From positions 908,513-972,512 of the forward strand of contig CAIIXF020000004.1 of assembly GCA_903813345.2 (NCBI GenBank): a stretch of 64,000 nt of DNA. Reading direction: 5' to 3'. Made by a program: the position numbers and the translations under genes. This DNA is from Owenia fusiformis. Lineage: Eukaryota; Annelida; Polychaeta; Sabellida; Oweniidae. Positions within the stretch are counted from its first letter, which is position 1. Each line of letters starts with the position of its first letter. The notes under the pieces were generated by a model. That model was not told where the DNA came from. It worked only from the letters and a program-made list of their open reading frames with translations, and did no database searches. Below are positions 1 through 11,000 of this stretch, in pieces.

Positions 1-46
1 CGTTACCAAATGTTCCTTTTATACTGTTATGACTACCCAAGAAGAA
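1..46 (+). CDS. Candidate partial exon of the DEG/ENaC gene (uncertain)
   Basis: Read from base 2, the first 45 bases encode KCSFYTVMTTQEE after two residues and then meet a good donor (gtgag at 47). DEG/ENaC channels have a Cys-x-Phe motif just before the YGNCYT segment that the next exon encodes, so content and position fit. The phase does not: this exon would end on a full codon, while the exon at 1152 begins with one base that completes a codon. A small exon between them, a different donor or an assembly error could explain the mismatch. Bases 47-1151 otherwise look like intron, and I see no supported exon there. Confidence 0.25.
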
Positions 47-1151
47 GTGAGTAGTTTCCATAATACCATCATAGTCTATCGTATTCGGGGATTCCCCTTA
101 GCCATCCCTACAAGCCTAATATGGATCTATCACGATATTCAAAATGGCGGACAACGGTCAGTTGGATTAATCCTTTATAGTCAATGAGTACAAAATAGTT
201 GGAATTAATTAAAATTCTCTGGTCGTTCGTTACAATGTATATGAATGTGTAAGTGCCAATGGAAAGTACCAAGAATCGTCACAGAAAACAGCAAGAAAAA
301 TGTATTGTATTGTATGTAAAATGGGCGAATTTACTGAAAATGTCCCAGCCGGTCGTTCAGTAGCAATGTACTATCAATATGCTGCTTATAAGTGATATGT
401 GACATGAATATCATTCAGCTTTTTATATTGTAATAAAAAGTTACCATTATATATTTTTAGGACTACCAAGGTTATTTCGTACTCTTGCATTTTGTAATTT
501 CCCTGTAGTGTTTCTCTCTGTTTCCTTCTTTGGTTATTTTTCATAATACATTTAATCTATGTTAGTTTGCTCATTTAGTCGATTTTAGTGGGAAAATTTA
601 ATTGAGAATTGCTTCATGTTCAAAATAAACATTCCTGCTTTTTTCACACTTGTTAAGACTATAACCATAAAGTCCAATTTATAGATTTTTTGAAATATGG
701 CAGTGACATACTATCCCTAGCACAAAATAATGAACTTTTTGCTCTTGTTGCCAACTTTTCGATAAAGAACACATAACATTATAGTTATATTTCTCTATGG
801 GACCCTCCATGCAAGTATTACCTATTCCCACTACTCCCTCACTGAGACCATGACACATGAACCCAAGCCTGTCCAATTTCCCACCTTTTTACATATCTTG
901 CCCTTATGCTTCCCTGTTGCATACATTTACATTTGTACTTAATATGTTGTTCAGCTTAGCCTATAATGCCAGTAAGGCGATTGGCAAGCTACTATGTATG
1001 AAAATATTTATATGATGAAATAAATGGTTAATCTATAAAAAACAAAAAACATCCCTGCGATTCTTTCGAGTTCAGGTTCTGTTTTGTTCTCAGGGGCATC
1101 GACATGACCTTTATATCCTAATTTTTCTGTACTTTATCCTGTATATTTCAG

Positions 1152-4100
1152 CGACTGGAAGAAATTGTATAATAGTCAATATGGCAATTGTTATACGTGG
1201 AATTTTGGATATAATAACACCATAAAGTCAACAAGCAGATTCGGATCACGATATGGTAATTATGATTTTCGCTATTTAATATGTTCATGCGGTATCCGTC
1301 AATCGTATAATTACTAACGTCATCATACCATTATATTTTTGATTTGACATTCGGTTGTATGGGTATTTTATGCGAAAAAGCAAAGACACGTTTGATTTGT
1401 CCTACAGTGACTCCTTAGCACGTGCGTGAGCCATTGTCGATTCATCTTGATAGTAACGACGGCGACGTATTGAGGCTTGCAGGATCTGTCATTTGTGGGG
1501 GTTTTCACATAAACTTACCCCACACAGTCATTCTATACTAACAAACAGACAAATTATGAGTCAAAATGGGGTCAAAAACACAACACAATCTTCACAGATA
1601 TTTTTTGTCCATCTACCAGACAAATCATTAGGAATTTGTTATTACCAATTTTACACTACCCCCTTGGCCACGTGATGGTGTTAGCCCCAAAACGTCAACA
1701 ATTTTTCATAGTGTGTCTAAAATACTTATGAGCCATGTCATAACGTCTTTTTCGTTAGTGCTGACATTTTTTAGGACCCTCATATCCTCATTTCATTAAC
1801 TTTGAGATCTAACATTTGCCACGTTTGTTGTTTTGTGCTTTATAATGTTGCCATTTGTGATAATCAATAGGATTGAGACTGACACTGAATGCCCAGGCGG
1901 ATGAATACATAGGATTACTTTCACACACTGTGGGTGCACGGGTGACTGTTCACTCCCATAACGTCATGCCTTTTCCCGAAGACCAGGGCGTAAGTGCGTC
2001 AGTTGGTAGAAAGACGGGCATCGGCGTACAGATGGTAACATTTTACATAGTCTTCTTCGAATATTTCAGTCAATTAGTTCGATATAATGAATATCCTGTA
2101 TATCTTATAACTATAACTGTACTATACCATGTCATTTGAACACTTACTACATTCTTCTTCATAAGTTTGCATTTGATCAGCATATGAAAGCCTGCCAATG
2201 TTTAAATTTTAAAAACAAAACGTTTGGATTCTTTACGTGTAATAGGGACCGTCCCATGATTTATTTTGAAAATATCTATATTAGCAAAACATCAAACGCA
2301 AACCCTATCCCTTCCCTACAATTTGGGACCGTCTCATAAATTAATTTGAACATATCTATTTCAGCAAAACATCAAACGCAAACCTTATCCTTTCCCTACA
2401 ATTCGGGACCGTCTCATAAATTAATTTGAACATATCTATTTCAGCAAAACATCAAAGGCAAACCCTATCATTTCCCTACAAATTGGGACCGTCTCATAAT
2501 CTAATTTGAACATATCTATTTCAGCAAAACATCAAACGCAAACCCCATCCTTTCCCTACAAACTGTACATATGGGACACATTTACAATCAAACTACGAGG
2601 GCGACTACTCCGTTTTGGTAAATATTATATTATATATTATTATAAATTATAGATTCAATTAAAAAGTGTCTTTTGACTTTTGAGGGCATAATTTAAGCCC
2701 TTATAAAGCTTGTATGAAATGAGCATGCTGTATACTTTTAAGGTGTGTATTGACGCATATACAATGTTTTTGTCATTGCTTAAGCCATGTGTATTGACGT
2801 ATATATCAAATGTTTTTCTAATTGTTTAAGACATTGGTATTGACTTATTTGTTTTCAGTCCTGTATGATGTCCTGCCTCCAGAATAAGATCAAAACTAAT
2901 TGTAAATGCGTTGACAAGATCGTACACAATCAAACAGCATGTGACATCACAAACACAACTCAGGGTAAATATATACATATGTACAGGCTAGACCATTACA
3001 TAAATCAATATAATATAATTGTATAGACCATTAGAAAGATATATAGATGTGTAATTCAACACACATACATTGTAGATACAGTATTTGTATGTATTTTAGA
3101 GAAATGTAGACAAAGGATGTACCATTTGATTATATTGTAGAGAAATGTAGACAAAGGATGAACCATTTGTTTGTATTTTAGAAAAATGTAGACAACCATT
3201 TGATTATATTGTAGAGAAATGTAGACAAAGGATGTACCATTTGTTTGTATTTTAGAAAAATGTAGACAAAGGATGTACCATTTGATTATATTGTAGAGAA
3301 ATGTAGACAAAGGATGTACCATTTGTTTGTATTTTAGAAAAATGTAGACAAAGGATGTACCATTTGATTATATTGTAGAGAAATGTAGACAAAGGATGTA
3401 CCATTTGTTTGTATTTTAGAGAAATGTAGACAAAGGATGTACCATTTGATTATGTTGTAGAGAAATGTAGACAAAGGATGTACCATTTGTTTGTATTTTA
3501 GAGAAATGTAGACAAAGGATGTACCATTTGATTATGTTGTAGAGAAATGTAGACAAAGGATGTACCATTTGATTATGTTGTAGAGAAATGTAGACAAAGG
3601 ATATACCATTTGATTATGTTGTAGAGAAATGTAGACAAAGGATGTACCATTTGATTATGTTGTAGAGAAATGTAGACAAAGGATGTACCATTTGATTATG
3701 TTGTAGAGAAATGTAGACAAAGGATATACCATTTGATTATGTTGTAGAGAAATGTAGACAAAGGATGTACCATTTGATTATGTTGTAGAGAAATGTAGAC
3801 AAAGGATGTACCATTTGATTATGTTGTAGAGAAATGTAGACAAAGGATGTACCATTTGTTTGATGAGGCAAAACTGGGGTGCGATTGCCCACAAGCGTGT
3901 GAGTAAGTCACCTTTTTTATCATCGATGCATAATTTAGACTGGCAGGAATAAAGGTAAATTATTGATACCAGCGAAGAGCAAATAACAAATATTCTCTAT
4001 TGTTGAATTTCCAGACGGAAGATATTTTTAACTCACCGTTCAATGACTAATGTGTGCACTATTAACGAATTTAGAGTATCCAGGTGTTATACATGTAGGT

Positions 4101-6404
4101 TATTGTTGACAAATCTAAAAACGATTACTTGATTTCACATACAGCTTTTTCCATTTTAAGTATACGTGTAATAAAGTTTGATATGATTTCTTTAAACGTC
4201 CTATGATTTAATAAAGCATTTTAAAACCAAACAAAACAGACCGTTTACGTTTTGATCGATGGAGCCAGTCGCATGAGTTCAAGTAATTGAAATATTTTTA
4301 GAGAGTTAGTGTACGGTACAACAATCTCAGGGTCAGAGTGGCCAAGTAATCAATACAGTCCATATCTACTGCAGAAACTGGAAGGCGGATCACCAGTCAG
4401 TGATATCAAGTAAGTGTTGAGCCCTACCCGACCACAAATCCTGCCTTTTAACTCACACAAACACCGGGTGATTTAAATACATGTATGTGATTTCAAGAAA
4501 AAACTTAGTTCAATTCAATGTCAATTCAATTTGTTCAAAATTCCATCATACAATATTTCATATATAACATGAAAAAGACACTTGAAGGGGCGTATATATT
4601 CCATGGGTCATATTTTTAGTTGACTTTAAATTTCCTATCTATTCATTCCATTGAGTAAAATGCAATTTCTTTATTTTGGATTTCCTGTTTCGTTAATTAT
4701 TTGAGTCATTTCCCGTATTGCTTTCATAAAATCGTACGTACTCACTTTTATGGAATAACAATTATGACCATTTTCCATATAAATGGAAAAAGATGGCATC
4801 ATGGGTGTTGGTAGGGCTAGAAATGCCTAGAACACATGCCTAGATCACATAATGTCATGATCTAACAAGTAATTCCATTTGGATCAACTTAAAACACCAT
4901 TGGAATGTAACTATATGATATTACTGACACGTGGATTGTGATTTCACATTACAAGAGTACAAGAGTAAATGAACTTTTAAAGGTTTTTCAACATGTTAGC
5001 AATGGGGATTAAGCCCGACCTTTTTTAGACAACTAGAAAATATTTATAAGAATTTGAATAAAGGTAAATAACGGTGAGAATCAAAGTTGTTTCGATAGAA
5101 AATTACACAGAGAATTCAAATATGCCATCAGATAGAAGAAAATGTTAGTCTTCAATTGTTATAAATGCAGATCTCCTAAAATCTCATTAAAACGAGACTT
5201 AAACGAGATTTCAAAGGCATATGGAAAAGGACCTTTGACTTGCTTATTTAGTAAAAATCGACCATGAACTTGCACTTAGGGTGATTATGCATGAGAGAGG
5301 AGGATAAACGCACGGAAAATTTAACGATAGTCGAAGATTCTATGCGAGTACAACATTGATTCCTATGAACACTCCTATTACACATAAAGATTTATTCCAC
5401 GATTTGAAAAAATATTCCAAAATAGAGAGGTGCATTTATCGAAGTACCCCGAACAACAAATGGCTGGCCAATCGGGTGCCAAATATTCTAGTAAAGTAAA
5501 CAAATACGTATTCTATGTATTTATAGATGTCGTTAATGATGTTTTTCAGCTGCTACACTCAGAATGTCGATTTGCAATAAGAACGACAATCAATTTGAAT
5601 GAATCAATTGGTTCATTCATATTGATCAATCTCCATTTTATTTTCATTTGATGTTATTGCAGACAAAACCTAGTCCGAGTACATGTGTACTTTGAGACCC
5701 TCGCCGTCCACACCATCGAGGAAGTCCCTAGTTATACTGTAAGTACTTCCCATAACAATCGCATATTTTGGTGGCTTTTGGAGTTCTTCTTTTATCCAAT
5801 TACTGGAACTGCATTTTTATTTATTAAATTCAAAATTTTTGTCTCCAATTTTTTTTGTGGATCGTGTCTGGCAGATAGCGTTTGACGGTCGGGGGTGGGC
5901 ATCAACAAATGGCAGGTGCTGACATTTTGCACGTTAATGCCTTGTTGTTATATATATATTGGGACAATATTTTATCGTTAGGGTCCATCGTTAGGATTTT
6001 TACTTATTTCAGTCATTGATTTCCGACCTAATGAAATAGGAACACGATTGAGATTCAAGTTAACAGGCTCTCAAGGCTCAACATACGTCCAAAACTTAAA
6101 ATCTTACTTTAATATTGAGATTAAAACTGTGTCCATTTATGGATCTTAATTTGGTTTCTTTATTACAATAGTTTGTAAAATGAGAAATTGGATGGCTTCT
6201 TTGCCATTCTGATGGAGTTGAGTGTTATGCCCCATTTTTCTGTTACAGTGGGACAACTTGCTAGCCGACATTGGTGGAACGATGGGAATGTTCATAGGTA
6301 TATCTATATGTACTGCCTTTGAGATCGTCGAACTCTTAATGGAGATTGGGAAACTTGTTGTCGGTAAAATGACCAACAAAAATAAAGTGACATCATTAAA
6401 ATGA
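1152..6404 (+). CDS. DEG/ENaC-family sodium channel (amiloride-sensitive/FMRFamide-gated type), 3' half
   Basis: Seven exons join in phase: 1152-1255, 1871-2034, 2859-2964, 3830-3902, 4302-4409, 5663-5738 and 6249-6404, giving about 261 C-terminal residues. The family hallmarks come in order. Exon 1 has QYGNCYTWNFG. Exon 2 has GLRLTLNA, then a GARVTVHSH...PFPEDQG stretch and GRKTGIG. Exons 3 and 4 carry the extracellular cysteines, ending GCDCPQACE. Exon 5 has the SEWPSNQYSP motif and exon 6 VRVHVYFETL. Exon 7 has LLADIGG followed by the second membrane segment with the selectivity-filter type motif GIS and the FE after it. The protein should be a plasma-membrane trimer subunit passing sodium. 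Which ligand gates it (peptide, acid or mechanical) cannot be read from this half. The N-terminal cytoplasmic part, first membrane segment and finger region lie upstream of the window. Introns are 0.4-0.9 kb, except for a 1.4-kb one, and several hold minisatellites. Confidence 0.9.
2245..2570 (+). repeat. 80-bp minisatellite in a DEG/ENaC intron, four copies
   Basis: Copies begin with gggaccgtc at about 2245, 2325, 2405 and 2485, each 80 bp later. Each contains tatttcagcaaaacatcaaa or a close variant. The first copy is the most diverged (gtcccatga, ttagcaaaac). Every unit holds a tttcag or attag string that could act as a weak splice acceptor, but none leads into a useful reading frame. The array sits between the exons at 1871-2034 and 2859-2964. 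Confidence 0.85.
3092..3860 (+). repeat. 41-bp minisatellite duplicating a splice acceptor and the start of its exon
   Basis: About 19 copies of a 41-bp unit run from about 3092 into the exon at 3830-3902; one copy near 3181 is shortened. Two variants alternate at the left end: the 5' part reads gtttgtattttag, while the 3' part is mostly gattatgttgtag. All units continue (a/g)aaatgtagacaaagg. The last unit is the real one: its tag is the acceptor and the following bases are exon. A few copies read gatataccat instead of gatgtaccat. The array therefore multiplies a functional exon border inside the intron. Confidence 0.9.
3830..3902 (+). CDS. DEG/ENaC exon built from the last unit of the 41-bp array
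   Basis: The previous exon ends with one spare g. Joined to ag it gives Glu, then KCRQRMYHLFDEAKLGCDCP and QACE. The donor is ga|gtaagt, and the next exon supplies a final a to make Glu. I chose this acceptor (tag at 3827-3829) because it is the only nearby one that gives both the right phase and the conserved C-x-C-P-x-x-C pattern. The nearer tag at 3837-3839 gives the wrong phase. The first ten or so codons lie inside the repeat unit. Confidence 0.8.
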
Positions 6405-6965
6405 CCAACAAAAATAAAGTGATTTCATTAAAATGACCAACAAAAATAAAGTGATATCATTAAAATGACGAACAAGAATAAAGTGATTTCATTAAAATGA
6501 CCAACAAAAATAAAGTGATATCATTAAAATGACGAACAAGAATAAAGTGATATCATTAAAATGGCGGACAAGAATAAAGTGATTTCATTAAAATGACCAA
6601 CAAAAATAAAGTGATATCATTAAAATGACGAACAAGAATAAAGTGATTTCATTAAAATGACCAACAAAAATAAAGTGATATCATTAAAGTGATTTCATTA
6701 AAATGACGGACAAGAATAAAGTGATATCATTAAAATTACGAACAAGAATAAATGATATAATTAAAATGACCAACAAAAATAAAGTGATATCATTAAAATG
6801 ACGAACAAGAATGAAGTGATATCATTAAAATGACGAACAGAATGAAGTGATACCATTGAAGTGACGAAGAGGATTAAAGTGATACCATTAAAATGATGAA
6901 CATAATTAAAGTGATTCCATTAAAATGTTGAACAGGAATAAAGTGATTCCATTAAAATGTCGAAT
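6365..6965 (+). repeat. 32-bp minisatellite starting inside the DEG/ENaC coding sequence
   Basis: The unit reads about aaaatgaccaacaaaaataa followed by agtgatatcatt, 32 bp, in about 18 copies that decay to the right (gaacataattaaag, gttgaacagg). The first unit encodes the last residues of the channel (MTNKNKVTSLK) and the stop codon at 6402-6404. Most units contain AATAAA, so the array gives a series of possible polyadenylation signals. The first, at 6381-6386, lies just before the stop. Confidence 0.9.
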
Positions 6966-7514
6966 TAAACTATCATAGCGATGTGATATCATTCGGGAGC
7001 AATTTTAACTATTACAAGGAGGGCGGTTACATTCCTGCATTAATCTGAAATAATACATCCCTGAAATCTTGGTGTATTCCTTCAGTCCTATAAAGTACCT
7101 TGATGGACCGTGGTTAAAACGATCATTTGGAGGTTAAGCTTAATCTTCTGAAGCGAACGTGCCACGTGGACGTGTGGACGTGTGATATCATGAGCCCAGG
7201 GAGCCACTCTCGAAGTTTTTCAAGTGACCTTATTCAAGGTTTTTTCCTTATGCTTTTATAGTTAACTCGGTATTCAAATAGTATTTCGAAGTGGAGAGCT
7301 TTCCCTAGAAATCTATAAATCTACACACTCACGTAAAAATTTTCTTGAGCTTAATCCCACTTTTAAAAGACGAACAAAGACGTGACGTGGGGAATATTTG
7401 AGATTATAGGAGTTATTTGTGGACTTGGTGCTACAGCTCGTGAGAAAAGAATTACTGCACGACGATGTCTCTAATAAATAACTTGCAGAAAAAAGATTAC
7501 CTTTGTGACGTGTA
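6966..7514. other. Intergenic stretch, nothing recognised
   Basis: AT-rich single-copy-looking sequence between the DEG/ENaC 3' repeat and the 44-bp repeats. I see no exon with coding character on either strand. Confidence 0.5.
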
Positions 7515-7645
7515 GAAATGTACACTAGCAAACGACGAGGGACCAATCTAACATTTGGAAATATACAATAACAAATGACGAGGGACCAATTTATCATTTG
7601 GAAATATACAATAGCAAACGAAGAGGAACCAATTTATTATTGCAG
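7515..7645 (-). repeat. Three copies of a 42-45-bp repeat
   Basis: Three units share agcaaacgacgagggaccaa or a close variant, then atttggaaatatacaata, starting near 7528, 7572 and 7614. On the - strand they lengthen the open frame of the GPCR-like fragment with repeated NW-L/F-CYCIFPN-LVPR segments, so that tail is probably not meaningful protein. Confidence 0.8.
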
Positions 7646-7890
7646 ATGATATCCTATCTTTGAAAATCCGACTGAGGGTATCAAATAAAATTGTAAAGCA
7701 TGTTTTAAAAGTCTTTCTAGACGTTTTACCAATCATCAAGGCAAGCGCATAGTAAATACCTGCATTTGTAAATACTGAAATCTGTCTTAATATTTTAAAA
7801 ACTATATATGTCGGCAGAAGCGTACGGTACTGAACTACTCGACAGAGTCGGTAAATATCATTGAAAACATCCACTTTATGTCTGAAAATA
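7627..7890 (-). pseudogene. GPCR-like terminal exon remnant (TM7 plus helix 8), uncertain
   Basis: Read on the - strand, an open frame begins after a possible acceptor (tattttcag, about 7883-7891). It encodes VDVFNDIYRLC, then LLPTYIVFKILRQISVFTNA, GIYYALAL and GKTSRKTFKTCF. This looks like a rhodopsin-type seventh membrane helix: NAGIY stands where NPxxY is usual, followed by a basic amphipathic helix 8 with a cysteine. No TM1-TM6 was found; the DNA further upstream on this strand is the repeat array at 8011-12956. It may be a displaced or dead exon of a receptor gene. The family call rests on pattern only and could be wrong. Confidence 0.25.
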
Positions 7891-8010
7891 CTTTTTATTT
7901 TGGATAAAAATAAATGACAATGTTTAATTTTGATTTCGTGAAAAAGTCTTGTGTCATTCAGCTATTGTCGAGAAATCTTAATTTCACTAATTCCTTTGCA
8001 CAATGCCCTT

Positions 8011-11000
8011 ATTAGACTCCAGATTGAAAATCTGGAGTCTATTGTTTTTGCCTGTTTTCTTATTATTCTTTTTCTTCTTCTTCTTCTTCTTCTTCTTCTT
8101 CTTCTTCTTCTTCTTCTTCTTCTTCTTCTTCTTCTTCTTCTTTCTTCCTCCTAACAGATTTTCTCTCCAACTATAACATCTTACTTCATCCAACCTACAT
8201 GGTTGACTAGGGAATGTATCTAGCTTTCTGGGAAATTAGGTCAAATTTTTATCTAGGTCAAAGGTCAAGAACTAGGTCACGTCCTACATTTTCAACATTC
8301 TGACATTTATCTTCCTACATCTTTCATCTAACTCCTTCATCTTACTTTCATTATGTAGCTTAGAAAAAGCCCTTTCATGAGTGTGCCATCAGATTTTTGA
8401 TTACTCTTACCGATTTTGAGATATGGCGTCCGGAAAGTAGGTCAGAACAAAAAGTTCTCCAAATTCAACATGTGAGTTATGAAATAAGTGTAGAATGATC
8501 TCAGGAATCCGAAACTGCAAACCAAATTTGGATCGGACTTCCGGTTCGGAAGTTATGGCGTTTTGAAAGCTCAAAAATCGCCAAATTTGGTGCCTATGTT
8601 AAGTCAATGGGAAAAAAGACTTTTTCGAAGTGTAAAATACAAGATATAGACTGAGTACAGCTTAACATAATGAATGCTTATAAAAGAAGGGGACCTCAAA
8701 AGCTACAGTAGCTTCAAAATTTGGACACCAAAATGCCTAGGTCAAAATCTAGGTCAAATTCATAGTTTTTCCTTATATTTACGATTCTGACACTACACTT
8801 TAATAATTTACTTCAAAATTTTGTATACAGGTAGCAAAGAGTGTGCTAATAGTGTTAGCCTTTTGCCGTCAGAAAGTATTTTGACCAACTTTTGAGATAT
8901 GGTGTCCGAAAAGTAGGTCAAAAAAAAAAGTTCTCCAAATTTAACATATGAGCTATGAATTTAGGGTAGAATTTTCCCAGGAATACGAATCTGCAAACCA
9001 AATTTCAATCCGATTCTCAGTTCCGAAGTTATGGCGTTTTGAAAGCTCAAAAATCGCTAAATTTGGTGCTTCGTGTTATGTCAATGAGAAAAAATATTTT
9101 TTTGAAGTGTAAAATAGCAGATATAAACTGAGAACAGCTTAACATTCTGAAAGCCTATAAAAGAAGGGGACCTCGAAGGCTATCTAGCTTTAAAATTTGG
9201 ACACCAAAATGCCTAGGTCAAAATCTAGGTCAAATTCATAGTTTTTCCTTATTTTTGCGAATCTGACATTACACTTTAATGATTTGCTTCGAAATTTTGT
9301 ATACAGGTAGCAAAGAGTGTGCTTATAGTGTTAGCCTTCTGCCGTCATAAAGTATTTGACCCACTTTTGAGATATGTAGTCTGAAAAGTAGGTCAAAATA
9401 AAAAGTTCTCCAAATTTAATGTATGAGTTATGAATTAAGGGTACAATTTTCTCAGGAATCAGAATCTTTAAACCAAATTTCGATCCAACTTCTGATTAGA
9501 TAGTTATAGCGGTTTGAAGTCTCGAAAAGTCAATATGATGATCGATATCCCCATGTTAAGCCAATGGAGTCGAAGATAACATTCTTAAGAGTTGTCTAAA
9601 TGTCTATATTCTAGCTGACTCAGCTTATGCTGAATGACTCAGCTTACAAGTATTTAGATGACTCAGCTTAAAAAAAGTCTGAAATCTGGAGTCTTAAATT
9701 GAACTTGTTCAATTTACATGTCTAGTTATTCTTCTTTTTTCTTTCTTTCTTTCTTTCTTTCTTCCTCCTAACAGATTTTCTCTCCAACTATAACATCTTA
9801 CTTAATCCAACCTACATGGTTGACAAGGGAATGTATCTGGCTTTCTGGGAAATTAGGTCAAATTTTTTATCTAGGTCATAGGTCAAGAACTAGGTCAAAT
9901 CTTGGATTTTCACTAATTCACCACTTTTCTCAGTCGTCTTTCAATATTTTCGCTCCAATTTTTTTTCATCATGTTCCTTGGAAAAAACGCTAATTCCGAA
10001 AGGCAAATCGTTTTTTGATTACTCTTACCGATTTTGAGATATTGCGTCCGAAAAGTAGGTCAGAACAAAAAGTTCTCCCAATTCAACATGTGAGTTATGA
10101 AATAAGTGTAGAATAATCTCAGGAATCCGAATCTGCAAACCAAATTTGGATCAGACTTCTGGTTCGGAAGTTATGGCGTTTTGAAAGCTCAAAAATCGCT
10201 AAATTTGGTGCCTATGTTAAGTCAATGGGAAAAAAGACTTTTTCGAAGTGTAAAATACAAGGTATAGACTGAGTACAGCTTAACATAATGAATGCTTATA
10301 AAACAAGGGGACCTCAAAAGCTACATAGCTTCAAAATTTGGACACCAAAATGCCTAGGTCAAAATCTAGGTCAAATTCATAGTTTTTCTTTATTTTTACG
10401 ATTCTGACACTACACTTCAATAATTTACTTAAAAATTTTGTATACAGGTAGCAAAGAGTGTGCTAATAGTGTTAGCTTTTTGCCGTCAGAAAGTATTTTG
10501 ACCCACTTTTGAGATATGGTGTCCGAAAAGTAGGTCAAAATAAAAAGTTCTCCAAATTTAACATATGAGCTATGAATTTAGGGTAGAATTTTCCCAGGAA
10601 TACGAATCTGCAAACCAAATTTCAATCCGATTCTCAGTTCCGAAGTTATGGCGTTTTGAAAGCTCAAAAATCGCTAAATTTGGTGCTTCGTGTTATGTCA
10701 ATGAGAAAAAATATTTTTTTGAAGTGTAAAATAGCAGATATAAACTGAGAACAGCTTAACATTCTGAAAGCCTATAAAAGAAGGGGACCTCGAAGGCTAT
10801 CTAGCTTTAAAATTTGGACACCAAAATGCCTAGGTCAAAATCTAGGTCAAATTCATAGTTTTTCCTTATTTTTGCGAATCTGACATTACACTTTAATGAT
10901 TTGCTTCGAAATTTTGTATACAGGTAGCAAAGAGTGTGCTTATAGTGTTAGCCTTCTGCCGTCATAAAGTATTTGACCCACTTTTGAGATATGTAGTCTG

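Noticed and set aside
7951-8193. Poly-Leu and poly-Lys open frames
   Set aside because: They are translations of the (CTT)n microsatellite.
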